20,657 nt of DNA, taken from Chara braunii (lineage: Eukaryota > Streptophyta > Charophyceae > Charales > Characeae). This document shows, piece by piece, positions 1-9,124 of this stretch. The first letter of the stretch is position 1; every line of letters starts with the position of its first letter. Below the pieces are notes generated by a model. The model worked only from the letters and a program-made list of their open reading frames with translations. It did not search any database and had not been told where the DNA came from. Position numbers and translations under genes: made by a program. The DNA lies in NCBI GenBank assembly GCA_003427395.1, contig BFEA01000201.1, forward strand, positions 525,445-546,101, in the 5' to 3' direction.

Positions 1-77
1 TATGCGGATCATCCTTCCGCCGGGGCCATGCAAATCTTCTCTGTATCGCTCCAATTTTAACGGATGTCCCGAAGGAC
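1..77 (-). pseudogene. U6 snRNA-like segment A (left copy, cut by window edge)
   Basis: Read on the minus strand from 77 down, this starts with the U6 5' hairpin (GTCCTTCGGGAC), then ACATCCG, then the AAAATTGGA/ACGATACAGAGAAGATT-type core with one change, then GCATGGCCCC and AAGGATGA. Order and spacing match plant U6, which begins GUCCCUUCGGGGACAUCCG. The ACAGAGA box that contacts the 5' splice site is intact. The catalytic AGC triad reads TGC, which should abolish splicing function if it is expressed. The 3' end lies off the window. It is probably a U6-derived sequence fixed in a repeat, not a working snRNA gene. Confidence 0.88.
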
Positions 78-288
78 ACAGCCGAGGTAATGCCCCGCGA
101 CTATACCCCCCTTTGCTCCGCAATCGCTGCCTGCGTCCTCCCCTCACTCTAAAGAACTCGGAGGGAGCTAACTACTAACGAGTCAGCTAACTTTTCGCCC
201 CGCATACCCCAAGTCGACGACTGATTCGTACGCCGGCTGCACTGCGCCCAAGTTTCCTCACAGATCCACTTAGGTCCTCTCTCCGTAG

Positions 289-343
289 GGCCAGGCAAAT
301 CCTTCCTATATCATTCCGATTTTTGTCAGATGTCCCGACGGAC
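289..343 (-). pseudogene. U6 snRNA-like segment B (left copy, degenerate)
   Basis: On the minus strand this keeps the 5' hairpin remnant (GTCCGTCGGGAC), ACATCTG, an A-rich block, ATCGGAATGATATAGGAAGG and TTTGCCTGGCCC, in the same order as U6. Both functional motifs are damaged: the ACAGAGA box reads ATAGGAA and the AGC triad reads TGC. It is the oldest-looking of the three copies. It lies about 290 bases from segment A and 210 from segment C, so the three look like an old tandem or serial duplication. Confidence 0.65.
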
Positions 344-500
344 CTAGCCTGGCAATAAAGACCGCGGTCTTTCAACGCTCGAGCGGCCTCAGTGCCACCC
401 TGCCCCATCAGAGCTCCGCGGGGATTTGGCCCTCCCCCGAGGCCGGGTTCGGAAGTGCCGGGCCAGCTTTAACAGTCCGCGCCCCGGCCCTCCTTCTTTC

Positions 501-583
501 CTGATCCATACGTATCATCCTTGCGCAAGGACCATGCTAGTCTTGTCTGTATCGTTCCAATTTTAACGGATGTCCAGAAGGAC
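501..583 (-). pseudogene. U6 snRNA-like segment C (left copy, best core)
   Basis: On the minus strand this has the 5' hairpin (GTCCTTCTGGAC), ACATCCG, AAAATTGGAACGATACAGA, the AGC triad in context (CTAGCATGG), and the U6 internal stem-loop segment CTTGCGCAAGGATGATACG. The triad is intact, but the ACAGAGA box reads ACAGACA. There is no T run after the 3' end on the minus strand, so no Pol III terminator. The upstream side (584-680) has ATATTTTA close to the start but no clear plant upstream sequence element. It is most likely a U6-derived pseudogene inside the repeat. Confidence 0.85.
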
Positions 584-1483
584 AGATGCCTAAAATATGG
601 GGTCAACCACCCCCAGGCAAGCCAGCTATTGGGTCCTACTCGTCCAGCCCTGTCATCTAGGCCGGAACACGGGCCTGTGTTCAAGCAGCACCCTGCGTGG
701 TTTCGCGCCCGGATACGGGCGTGAAAAATAACGATGACCGAAACTTTTTAAAATAAATAAAATTATATGCATAAGGATATATAAGAGCCGCAACGGAACC
801 CGTGGCCCCCATAGTAGCAAAAGGCGAGGGGGATAGCCCTACCGGCCCATCAAACCCCTCAAGCTTTTTCGTCGCGCTCCTCCACTCCCTTACTGCCTGC
901 AGTTGGCCTCGATCCCTTTGCCCGCTGCGTACCACTCCGATGCTATAACCTATAGGGATAAGCCAAACCTGGTACCAGTAGGCCTCAGTCACCTAATAAA
1001 GAGGTAGCCCGCGGCCTTTAGGGCCAAGGAACCGCCCCACGCCACTTCTCGGCCCGCACTTGCACGCCGGCCTACCTGTCGTGCCGCAGCTACCCTTCCC
1101 TAGCCGAATCCATCAGGTCCCATTATCTGGATTCTGCGTACGTCCGCCCCGGCTCACTGAACCGTCCACCGGACCCCGCGGAACCAGAAAACAACGCACC
1201 CATGGTTAGTCAGTTTAAAACAAACAACTGATACAATGCGGTACGTCGACCAGAATCCACGCCGCGTCTTCCATCGTAATAAAAAAGGAACAAAATCACG
1301 CGCGTCTCAAACCTGCGCGCCCACACACTCTCTAACCTGGCCAATCATTCGGTCGACGTAGCTCTCAGACATCGCTGCGTCTCGCGCCGCATACTCAAAC
1401 CATTAGACTTAGGTTATTTCCTATCACTTGCAAAAACCGGCGCGGATACCCTTGTAAGGGTATTCGCACCGACAACTTACCGG
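584..1483. other. Rest of left direct repeat: AT-rich TATA-like block, no gene
   Basis: I see no coding region here. A block of A and T at 740-770 leads to a plus-strand TATATAAG at 778-785, and an AATAAA sits at 995-1000. Both are kept in the right copy (19828-19835 and 20046-20051). They could be promoter and poly(A) signals of a plus-strand transcript, or chance in AT-rich DNA. The remainder is GC-rich and unremarkable up to the inverted repeat at 1442-1467. Confidence 0.5.
1442..1467. repeat. 12-bp-stem inverted repeat near the end of the direct repeat
   Basis: GCGGATACCCTT at 1442-1453 pairs with AAGGGTATTCGC at 1456-1467 across a 2-base loop, with one G-T pair. In the right copy the same site (about 20492 onward) has six extra bases, giving an outer pairing of GCGGATAC with GTATCCGC. 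Homology between the two repeats ends a few bases beyond this structure, so it marks the boundary. Confidence 0.7.
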
Positions 1484-3475
1484 ACCATATTTAGCGACGT
1501 CCCCGTCGCTTCGCAGAATCAAAAGCTATATCCCAAAAGTGTTGACGAGCAGGGTACCAATCCGATTGGCTGACAGACCCAGGGTTGAGGCCTCCAATAA
1601 TCCATGCTAAACACACTTTATGCTGCAAGAATTCTAACGTGGGTCTCCGTCGCCCTGACATTCGGACGTCGGGATACTCCTCACTGTACTACAACATAAG
1701 TTACAGTGGATCTCTCACCGTCCTCTCCCCTGTGCCCTAGACAACCGCCGGCTTCTCGTTGTGTGTCCCCAACCCTTCCCCTGAAACCAAAGTCGTGACT
1801 AGGGGCGCGGGCCCTAACCGAAACCTTTGAATGCGTTCTCTTGCCTTCCTCTCAACAATCTTCACATTAAGCACACGTAAACATACCACATAGATCTCCA
1901 TATTTGCCTTCCTGCAGTCTAGTACAGAAAGACTAGGTCTCCATCTTGGCCCACCATAGTCTGGGTGATCATTCCAGATCTACGGCCCGCCGCATTGTTA
2001 TTTCAGCGGCAATGCCTTCGCGGGTCACGCCACGATAGGCTATTCCTGATAAGCATTTAATCAGGACTTCCTCAAAAAGACTCATGTGACTCGACTCTTA
2101 TCCCACGCCTCTCCGCAGGGGTAAAGCCCTCCTAGGCGTTTACACATCTTTAAGTCTTTACTCCGTTGGCCAGACGCAGACCCTCTGCTCAGGTTGTGTC
2201 AAACAGCGGCCAACACTAAGGGTTGCGCCTTAGTAATGCTAGTTATACCCCTAGTTAGGTCTCTTATAAACTCCCAAGATTTGCACAAGTGGCTGGTCGG
2301 TGAGTCGCAACAATACAAGCCTACTGCGGGACTACGCATAGACCTGTCGCACATAAAGGTATTTACCAGTCCCTCTGTGGGACAACACAGAGGAAGCCCA
2401 ACAACCTCTCCACAATCACAAAACAAAATCACCGCCTGATTCACAAGACCGTGGCCTCCCAACTTGATCAGAGCAAGAAAGTCACACATATTGATGACAT
2501 CTTTTAAAATGCACCATTGCGACATTCAAAAATTTCATCAATAGTCACACAAAATTTTTGGCTCCTCTCGTCAGTCTTTTATTACTCAAAGTCAACCTTC
2601 CATTTATCAATCTTATTAACCACCTCATTTAAAGAGGAGGTCTCACTTCAATAGGTCTCTCAGTCATCCCTCTCTCTCTAGGATGAACTTTCTCACGACC
2701 CTTTTCTTTAACACATCTTCCCTCTCTGAAGATGCGTCTCCCAACTAGATAATGGACAACCTTTTCATTCACAGGTGCCCCACTCATCATATAATCCATA
2801 TAAAAAGACCAACTTATGGGTCTTCTGCACATCTCAACAATAGAGAACTCACCATACGAATATTCAGGATCCTCACATCCTCTCACAAAACAGATTGCGC
2901 TTCCTTGCCTTATACTCAGCCCTCTCATCTGCCCATGGGCAGATCGCACGAGTATACCGACGAGTAGACAGTTTACATTCATCCAGATTCACAAGGTACT
3001 AAGCACATGAGATATTTTCTCGCGCATGTTTCAGACCAAATCATCATCCATCAAGCTAGAACCATACGAATGAGTGTGAGAGTGATCGTCATACACAACA
3101 AGCAGTCCCAGAAAAATCTCGATATAATATACACTCAGGGATAAAATATCCCACACAAAATGTCTCCAACATACACTCAGGATAAGATATCCTGGACAAA
3201 AATGTCTCCACACTGTGACTCACTCAACTCACTCAAATCCACACTCACACTGATGCCGTCCTCAAAGTACAAGTTGGGTTTGTCTCTCAAAGATTAGGGT
3301 GTAGGCCACCTAAGTATGTACACGCCTCATCTACCCTGTCCTGACCCTCAAGATGTCAGACTCAACAAAAGTCAAACCCAAACTGCTCGACAAATGCAAA
3401 CAGCACCTAGGTCTACAGGATTTATTACAATCCTAACTCTAGTCCTGTACGCAACGTGTCAACCATATACGTAAC
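1484..3475. other. Non-coding region 3' of the retroelement ORF3
   Basis: No reading frame here has protein-like character; the longest open stretches (minus 2982-2629, minus 2525-2199) are low-complexity and unrecognised. In the retroelement's orientation it lies between the ORF3 stop (3476-3478) and the U6-bearing repeat, so it should hold the 3' untranslated region and polypurine tract. I could not place either LTR boundary with confidence. Confidence 0.5.
3129..3211. repeat. Two 41-42-bp tandem repeats, each with a hairpin
   Basis: Copy 1 is 3129-3170 and copy 2 is 3171-3211; both run ATACACTCAGG, then a hairpin, then ACAAA and ATGTCTCCA. The hairpin in copy 1 is GGGATA/TATCCC and in copy 2 CAGGATA/TATCCTG. 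The sequence differs at the stem but pairing is kept. The repeats lie in the presumed 3' untranslated or LTR region of the minus-strand element. Confidence 0.75.
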
Positions 3476-3628
3476 TCAGTCTTGATCGCTCATCTCCTCC
3501 TGGTTTTGCCTATATGGTTGAGCCCTACCCCCATCTGCTGATCTGTCCACTCTCCTGCCTTGTCTATCATACATCCTGCCTCCCTCCTCTGTAACCTTCC
3601 CTTCGGCCTTGTCCTTTAAGAACTTAGG

Positions 3629-3670
3629 ATATTGCAAGACCCGATGCCCTTCCTTTGTACAGAAGAAGCA
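3629..3670 (-). other. ORF3 zinc knuckle with last Cys replaced by Tyr
   Basis: On the minus strand this encodes CFFCTKEGHRVLQY: C-x2-C-x4-H-x4 followed by Tyr (TAT) where the CCHC knuckle needs Cys. A TGT to TAT change would explain it. CCHC knuckles of nucleocapsid proteins bind RNA. The flanks (K, R and D-rich, with a YDRQG segment) resemble the region after the first Gag knuckle (YDQFG), so the two Gag-like ORFs share a C-terminal layout. Confidence 0.7.
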
Positions 3671-4395
3671 GGACGTATCAAACCACTTCCTGGATCTTTT
3701 TTCCCACTTTGGGATCCTGGCGAGGACGGTGCTTCGCTGGCCACTCTGCTCAGCTCATGGCTTTGAGGCATATCCAAAGGCTCCTCTCCTGTCTCCACCT
3801 CCTAGGTGCTCGACCCTAGTCGATCCTCAATCCCCTCTGGCCCATACTCCTCCTGCATCGAGTGTACTACCTCAAGGAGCACATCCATAGATTCCTCTGC
3901 CGAGCCCTGAGGTGGCTCACTGCTGGATGGTGGTAGCCCCTCCTCACCTGCCAATGGTATTACTGGGTCCGCCACTGCTATAGGTAGCGTCGCGAGCTCA
4001 GTAGGGGTTCTGAACTCGAAAGCTTCTCTCTCTGCCTCCCTTTGGGCTCTCGCCTCCTCCGGCTCCAGGATAACCCTCCCCATAGGTGGCTCCTGGCGGG
4101 GCTCTGCTACAGATGGTTGTCCTGACAAACCATGTCCTGGCTGCCTCTGCTCCCCCTACCGGCTGCTCTCTGGATTGTCCACCTTTCCCTGAGATTGCTG
4201 CCTCAGGCTCTCGATAATAGCTACCTGGCTGGCCACCAAAGCCCTAGGAACTTGATTTTCCGATCCAACCTTTCTTCTGTCTTTCTGGCTACCCCAAACC
4301 CGGCTCTGGTTGGCGAAGGAAACTCCTCTCCTCTCTGCTCATAGAAGTCCCTCCACATCTCTGGGATATCCGGGGCCTTAGCTAGCTTGCTGGGT

Positions 4396-4485
4396 GACTG
4401 ACCCGGGAGTGCCCCTGCTGCCTCCAATCTCTGCCTTTCCTGCTGCTACTCCGGAAGTGCCCCCGCCGCCTCCAACCTCTGTCTC
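4396..4485 (-). repeat. Short in-frame duplication in ORF3
   Basis: The peptide QERQRLEAAGALP occurs twice, separated by a few residues and an in-frame TAG. At the DNA level the two copies differ at only a few positions, so this is a recent local tandem duplication inside the charged, probably coiled-coil part of ORF3. Confidence 0.75.
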
Positions 4486-4964
4486 TCTTGCCATATTTCT
4501 TCTATCCTCCTGGTTCTTCTCGCCCTCTTTTCCTCAGCTGTCTCTCCAGCTAACGCCCTTTTCCTCATGCGGAGTTCGACCCTCTTCGGGATCTTTGCCT
4601 CCACCTCCTTCTCGGGCTGGCACGGCTCCTAGCGCGGCTCTGTAGGTGCTGGCTCCTCCAGGTCTGGGTGCTCTAGGGCATGAGCTGCTAGGTGCCTGCC
4701 AATCAGGGTCAAGGCTTCTCTCCTTACAATTGCCTTCTCTCTCCTCCTTTCTGCTCTCCTCTCTGGCGAAGGGGCCTTTTCTGATGGAGGCAATGGGACC
4801 TCCTCTCTCTGCAACCCCTCTCCTGCCTGGCGAGTGCTCCCAAGTGCATCCCCGAGTCTCAAACCCACCGCTGGCGTCTAAGGGGGCGTGTCCTCTTCAA
4901 CCTCTATCACTTCCTTCCCTGCATGTCTCCCCTCATCGCCCAGCCCTCTCTCTCGCTGGGTATC

Positions 4965-5035
4965 TCGAACCTCCTCTCGCGGCATCTCCTTTCGTGGCAC
5001 CTCCTCTCGGGGCACCTCCTCTCGTGGCACCTCCT
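4965..5035 (-). repeat. 15-bp tandem repeats coding EVPRE in ORF3
   Basis: Five or so 15-bp units (plus strand CTCCTCTCGTGGCAC and variants) encode repeated E-V/M-P-R-E/K pentapeptides. This gives an alternating acidic and basic linker in the middle of ORF3. It lies in the same frame as the capsid-like start, separated from it by the stops at 5625 and 5421. Confidence 0.85.
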
Positions 5036-6064
5036 CTGCCTGCTCTCCATGCTCCTCACCCCGAGGCGATGCTCTCCACCGAGAGACATCCAAATGTGCC
5101 TCTAACTCCCTCAAGGGTTCCTCAATCGCTGGGGGCTCCTCTCGTGTGCGTGCTGGCGACCTCCTCAATCCCCCCTCGGTAAACCGATGGAACTCCATTG
5201 GTCTCAACCCACACTCAGGGTACGCCCCTCGCTCCTCAGCCTCTGGCTCTGGCTCCGGTTCCTCCTCTTTCCTAACTAGGGTCTTTCGTCCTCCTCGGAA
5301 TGGTCTCGCCTCCCTGGGCTCAGGGTCCCTCTGCCTCTGCCTCCTCTGACGCCTCTCAACTCTGGGCTGAGGGGGCTCTGGTCGTCGAAAGGCCTCTCTC
5401 AGATGTGCCCTGCAGCTCTCTCAGTCTCGGGTCATGTCTCTGACCTGCCTGGCTAGTGGTCTCTCCGCCTTCCTGGTCCAGAGTGGTAGAGTCTGCATCC
5501 AATCGTCTCTCAGTATACCTTGCCTCTGCATGAACCACTCAAGAGCGGGGATGAAGTCCGACGCATTCCCGATCTCCAGGCGGATCGGCCTGCCATCACG
5601 TCCCACAGGTGAGGGTTGTAGCTCCTACATCCTCAACTCCACCTCTGACCTCGTCATCGCCTCCCTACGGATCCGCGCGACAGGCTCCTCGAATCTGCCG
5701 ACTCCCCTCAACCTCTCAATCCCCTGGGTCACGGTCCAACCCATACGCCGCGCATGCTCCCAGAAACTGTCCAGGAATAACTCGATGTCGTCACCATCAT
5801 ACTCCGGAGTGCTCTCTCGATGGCGAGGTCCATGTCGCTCGTATCCTCCTGATGCCCCCAACGGCCTCCTAGGCGGCCGTGTCCCCTTCCCTCCTCTTGA
5901 CATGGCTGTCTTCGTAAAGTCAGACCTGCACAACAGGCGAAGGAAGCAACAGACACACATTGGGGTAAGCAAACAGGTGATAAGGTGAGCTCATACCAGA
6001 CCACACTTATGTAGCATGCAGCCTATCTGACCTACACAACCTATCGCTTTTATTCTAAAAGCAG

Positions 6065-6394
6065 TCAGATCATCTCTCTTACCTCTTCTCTCGCCACAAT
6101 TTTTTTCAACCGCTTTCCAGATACCCAATCCTTCCACTCAGTCTCATTCAGCTCCTCAATCTGGTACGCTCCGAAGTCTCCCACCCGTACAATCCGGTAG
6201 GGACCTAACCACCTCTTATCGAGTTTCCTGGACGATTGCTTCTCCAAAGATGAATCGTAGAGAAGCACGACGTCCCCAACTGCCAAAGGTACTTTCCTTA
6301 CCTGTGCAGACTGATCCCATCGAGCCTTATCATCCATACGGCTTCTCGCCACCTGATCGGATGCCTCCTGGATCCTTTCCTCTATCGCCTCTAT
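6065..6394 (-). pseudogene. pol: Pol: integrase C-terminal domain (GPY/F type)
   Basis: After the TAG at 6395-6397 the frame is open to its natural stop at 6065. The best segment begins at 6352 (MARSRMDDKAR). It contains DVVLLYDSS, a basic linker (RKLDKRW), then LGPYRIVRV and AYQIEEL. This is the GPY/F module seen at the integrase C terminus of many Ty3/gypsy elements and gammaretroviruses. That module supports integrase oligomerisation and DNA contact. The tail VSGKRLKKIVAREE is basic. It is in frame with the integrase core, from which only stops separate it. Confidence 0.85.
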
Positions 6395-6397
6395 CTA

Positions 6398-6955
6398 CCG
6401 CGCCCAAATATCGAGCAATTCTTCAAATGACAGGCTAACTTCCAGGTCTTAGCGCCTCCATGTCTTAAGGAAGCTCTCGATAGGGAAGGTGGCATGCCTT
6501 CCATACCACAACGTCGCAGGTGCGTACTTGGTGGATCTTTTCACTGTAATGTTCTCGACAAAGAATGTCGCCCTTAAGTACCTTGTTCATTGATTAGGCT
6601 TGTCTTCGGTCCACTTGGCCAGGAGATTCGTAATGGTAGTATGCCCTCTCTCTACTGGAGCATTCGCCTGGGGGTGCGCGGCCGTGGTGTAGTTAGCTAC
6701 GACACCATACCTTGATAGCAGTTCTTGCACATCCTGACAGGTAAACTCGGATCCCCTGTGCATTACAAACTCCCTGACGAAAGGATAACGCAGATAGTAT
6801 TCCTCGATGCAACTAACCAAGACTGAATCAGTCTTGGTACGAATGACACGCCCATCTACGAAGCCAGACAGGTTATTGCACGCATCGAAGATGTAGTTAT
6901 AGCCCTGATCCCCAAGCGGCATGAAAAGTAGATCAAGATGCACTACAGCCCCCAC
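6398..6955 (-). pseudogene. pol: Pol: integrase catalytic core, second Asp replaced by His
   Basis: The open part is 6955-6587. It carries VVHLDLLFMP with the first acidic residue (residue 8 counting from 6955), FVMHRGSEF at residues 63-71, and AAHPQANAPVERG with the glutamate at residue 102. The family pattern is D, D(35)E. Here the spacing of 35 is exact, but the middle Asp is His (CAC at 6758-6760), so strand transfer should be lost. Stops at 6587 (TGA), 6449 (TAA) and 6395 (TAG) interrupt the rest, which still reads sensibly in one frame (KYAPATLWYGRHATFPIES, a typical end of the core). Confidence 0.9.
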
Positions 6956-6958
6956 CTC

Positions 6959-7795
6959 TCACTCTAGCCTTGGATGCAGCGGTTCTCCTTGCCTTAAACG
7001 GGATCTCTCATGGCAGGGTACGCAAGATCGGCAGAACTTCTCGATCATGTCCATCATACCATCCCAGTAGTACAACTCACTTATTTTGGCATACGTGGCT
7101 TGTACCCCTCGATGCCCTCCTGCAATGCCGCCATGAAGCGCTGCTATGACGTCAATCTGACGTTTCCTACCGCAGACGACTCTCCTGGGATTCCCTACTT
7201 CTCTTCTCACGAAAAGGTGGCCGTCACGCACTAAGTAGCGCTGCAGCATCCTCTGAGCCCTATCGCTCGCATCCCTTAGCCGCATCTTGCAAGACAAAAG
7301 AAGCCCCAGCTCTAGGTAGATCCCATCAGACTCCTCTGCACGAAAGACCTCTTTTATCTCCCCCTCCTCGAACTCGTCGTCCTGACTCTCGGGCACTTCG
7401 TCCACATTCCCTGCCGGGTTCAACAAGCCTGACTGGTCGAGGCTTTCCTGCAATAATGTGTTGGTGAGGAGATACATTCCTCCCATCATGTCCTCATGCC
7501 GTTCTACCTGGCCTGGTCCTTCCTCGATCGTCCTCAGGTCCTCCACCAGACTATGCGACCTAGCCAGCGCCAACTCCATTATCCACTGAACACCCTTACC
7601 ACCCCAGGGATCCTCTTCTTCAAAGGGTTTGAGGACTAGCTCAGCCCTCTGTTCGTACCCACTCGACGCTTGCCAGATAGGGTAGCCTACACAGCTGGGC
7701 ACTCGCGGCGACCACTTGTTGATATGGAGACGAACAGCTTCCTCCTGATCCAGAAATCCATCAACTGGGGGCGTATTCTCCACCGCCTCCCCTTC
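6959..7795 (-). pseudogene. pol: Pol: linker and integrase HHCC zinc-binding domain
   Basis: It follows RNase H in the same frame after the TAG at 7796-7798. The first ~150 residues are an acidic linker (DDEFEEGEIKEVF). The C-terminal part has LHGGIAGGHRG (His 217 and His 224, counted from 7783) and CRSCVPC (Cys 251, 254, 257), the N-terminal HHCC zinc finger of integrase. The zinc ligands are present. The frame ends at TGA 6959-6961 and resumes immediately with the catalytic core, so this is a point stop and not a domain boundary. Confidence 0.88.
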
Positions 7796-7798
7796 CTA

Positions 7799-9115
7799 TT
7801 TATCCCAGTTGATCCGACTCAGCCCGTCTGCCCAGTTCTTACTGCCAGGAATCCGCTCCAACTGGAAGTTAAACATCCAGATGTACGTCAGTCATCTGGC
7901 AACCGTCGGATCCGATGGAACGTAATTCCTTAAAGAGTAGGCCAGGGTGGTCGGGTCCACTCTCAAAATAAACCTTCTGCCGAAGATGTAGTTCCGGAAG
8001 ATTCGTAGACAGTAAAGAACAGCAAGGGTCTCTCTTTTGAACTGAGAGTAGTTTTTATCGGTCGTACAGAGAGTCCGTCTCTCAAATCTCAAGGGTCTTT
8101 CCTTTCCTTCCATGTCTGCCTGAATTAGAATTCCCCCAAAGGCAGTCGGCCCCGCATCCGTTTTGACAATGAAGGGTCGCGTCTCCATGGCATCATAATC
8201 TGGCGCCCCTATCACCAACCCTCCTTCTCGAAATTCCTCCTTCATTCTGGCCACCACCTCTTCTTGCTCTTTACCCCAAACCCATTCCTGATCCTGACGA
8301 ACTAACTTCCTCAGGTGCTCAGTCTTAGCGGCGAAGTTCTTGACGAAGGCCCTCCAAAACCCACACGTACCAAGAAAGCTCCTTACATCAGTTATCGAAC
8401 GGAACGGAACTGGCCACTCAATAATCTTGTCCGTCTTTTTCACATCCGGCCTTCGGCTCTTCTCACTGCAGACGAACCCCAAAATGGTAGCTTCCCTTAT
8501 GCAATGTCTGGACTTAGGCCCGCTCGCCGTGAGGTTATGCTCCTCGAACAGGCTCAGGACTTTTTCGAGGTCTTGGATGTGCTCCCAAACAAAGCACCTT
8601 ACCCTTGGCAAGACTTCGTCACTCTCTTTCACTGCCGGCCCCTTTACCACCAAATCGTCGATGTATGGCTGTATGATATGAGGACTGACTGACTTCATAA
8701 CCCGAATCATGGCCCGTTGGACCATTGCTACCTCGTTGGTCCACCCTTGTGGCGCCACGTTCATGTGGATTAGTCCTCGCGGCGTGTGCATAGCCGTCAC
8801 TGGCCTGTCCGGCGGATAGACCGGAAACTGATCATATCCTGAGTAAAGGTCTATAGGTGAGATTATAGGCCTTCCAGCACAGGATTCTGACAAAGCGTCC
8901 ACATTTGGCAGTCCTCCAGCATCCCGCACGGTCACCGCATTTAGTCTCTGCAAATCTTGCACCCACCGGAGCGTCCCGTCAGGCTTGATGAAACAAAACC
9001 ACGGGGACGCATACGGTCCACTTGAATAGTTAGCGATGTGTGTGCGTATTTTGCCGTCGAGGTAATCTACCACCTTCTTTTCCTCGTCAGGATTAGGATA
9101 TCGTGCCTCTCTCAT
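7799..9115 (-). pseudogene. pol: Pol: reverse transcriptase and RNase H
   Basis: The open part is 9115-7892 (407 residues); the frame continues past a TGA at 7892-7894 for about 30 residues of RNase H tail (ERIPGSKNWADGLSR). RT motifs: FIKPDGTLRWVQDLQRLN near residue 43, PIDLYSGYDQ with catalytic Asp 89, APQGW at 121, and YIDD at 151-154, the metal-binding pair. A thumb/connection follows (DVRSFLGTCGFWRAF). RNase H has Asp 320 (VKTDAG), Glu 362 (KRETLAVL) and Asp 387 (LRVDPTTL), so its three main acidic residues are intact. The enzyme copies element RNA into DNA and removes the template. The start at 9115 is only the edge of an open stretch; true Pol continues upstream through a frameshift near 9130. 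Confidence 0.95.
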
Positions 9116-9124
9116 GTTCCAAGG

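Larger units (their letters stand above)
1..1483. repeat. Left copy of ~1.5-kb U6-bearing direct repeat
   Basis: This block recurs at 19009-20535 in the same orientation, offset by 19029 bases at the start and about 19050 after a ~21-base insertion in the right copy (around 19136). Aligning 721-1030 with 19771-20080 by eye gives about 20 differences, so roughly 93% identity. Position 1 is inside the homology, so the repeat continues off the left edge. The shared sequence stops just after an inverted repeat at 1442-1467. Each copy has three U6-like segments and an AT-rich TATA-like stretch. It could be part of a long LTR of the central retrotransposon, a segmental duplication, or a separate repeat family. 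I see no reading frame with protein character in it. Confidence 0.93.
3476..5903 (-). pseudogene. ORF3: second Gag-like protein downstream of integrase (broken)
   Basis: The likely start is the ATG at 5901-5903 (protein begins MSRGGKG), 161 bases after the integrase stop; the stop is TGA at 3476-3478. That is about 809 codons. The N-terminal ~170 residues look like a retrotransposon capsid: a YDGDD..LFLDSF motif, then an ALEWF..RQGI segment and a DDW..TLPLWT segment, then RPEPPQPR. The middle is highly charged, with EVPRE repeats and a helical, coiled-coil-like stretch rich in E, R, A and Q. The end has a zinc knuckle (3629-3670) and a basic tail. In-frame stops occur at 5625, 5421, 4878, 4629 and about 4453, with apparent frameshifts near 4245 and 3720. 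It could instead be a remnant of another element, but the tight spacing and shared strand argue for one unit. No function is assigned beyond probable RNA/particle binding. Confidence 0.68.

Noticed and set aside
681-992. 103-residue minus-strand frame, partly kept in the right copy (19985-19731)
   Set aside because: The two copies differ by frame-affecting changes at the N-terminal side, and the protein resembles nothing; shared openness follows from 93% identity.
2661-2680. Possible polypurine tract (minus strand AGAGAGAGAGGG) before a TG
   Set aside because: The LTR start that would follow does not match the TGTCGT-type end expected from the 5' LTR edge at 12998, and there are no matching downstream sequences to test.
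4646-5349. Plus-strand open frames of 153-178 residues
   Set aside because: They are the reverse complement of the charged ORF3 repeats; their Ser/Pro/Leu composition follows from that.
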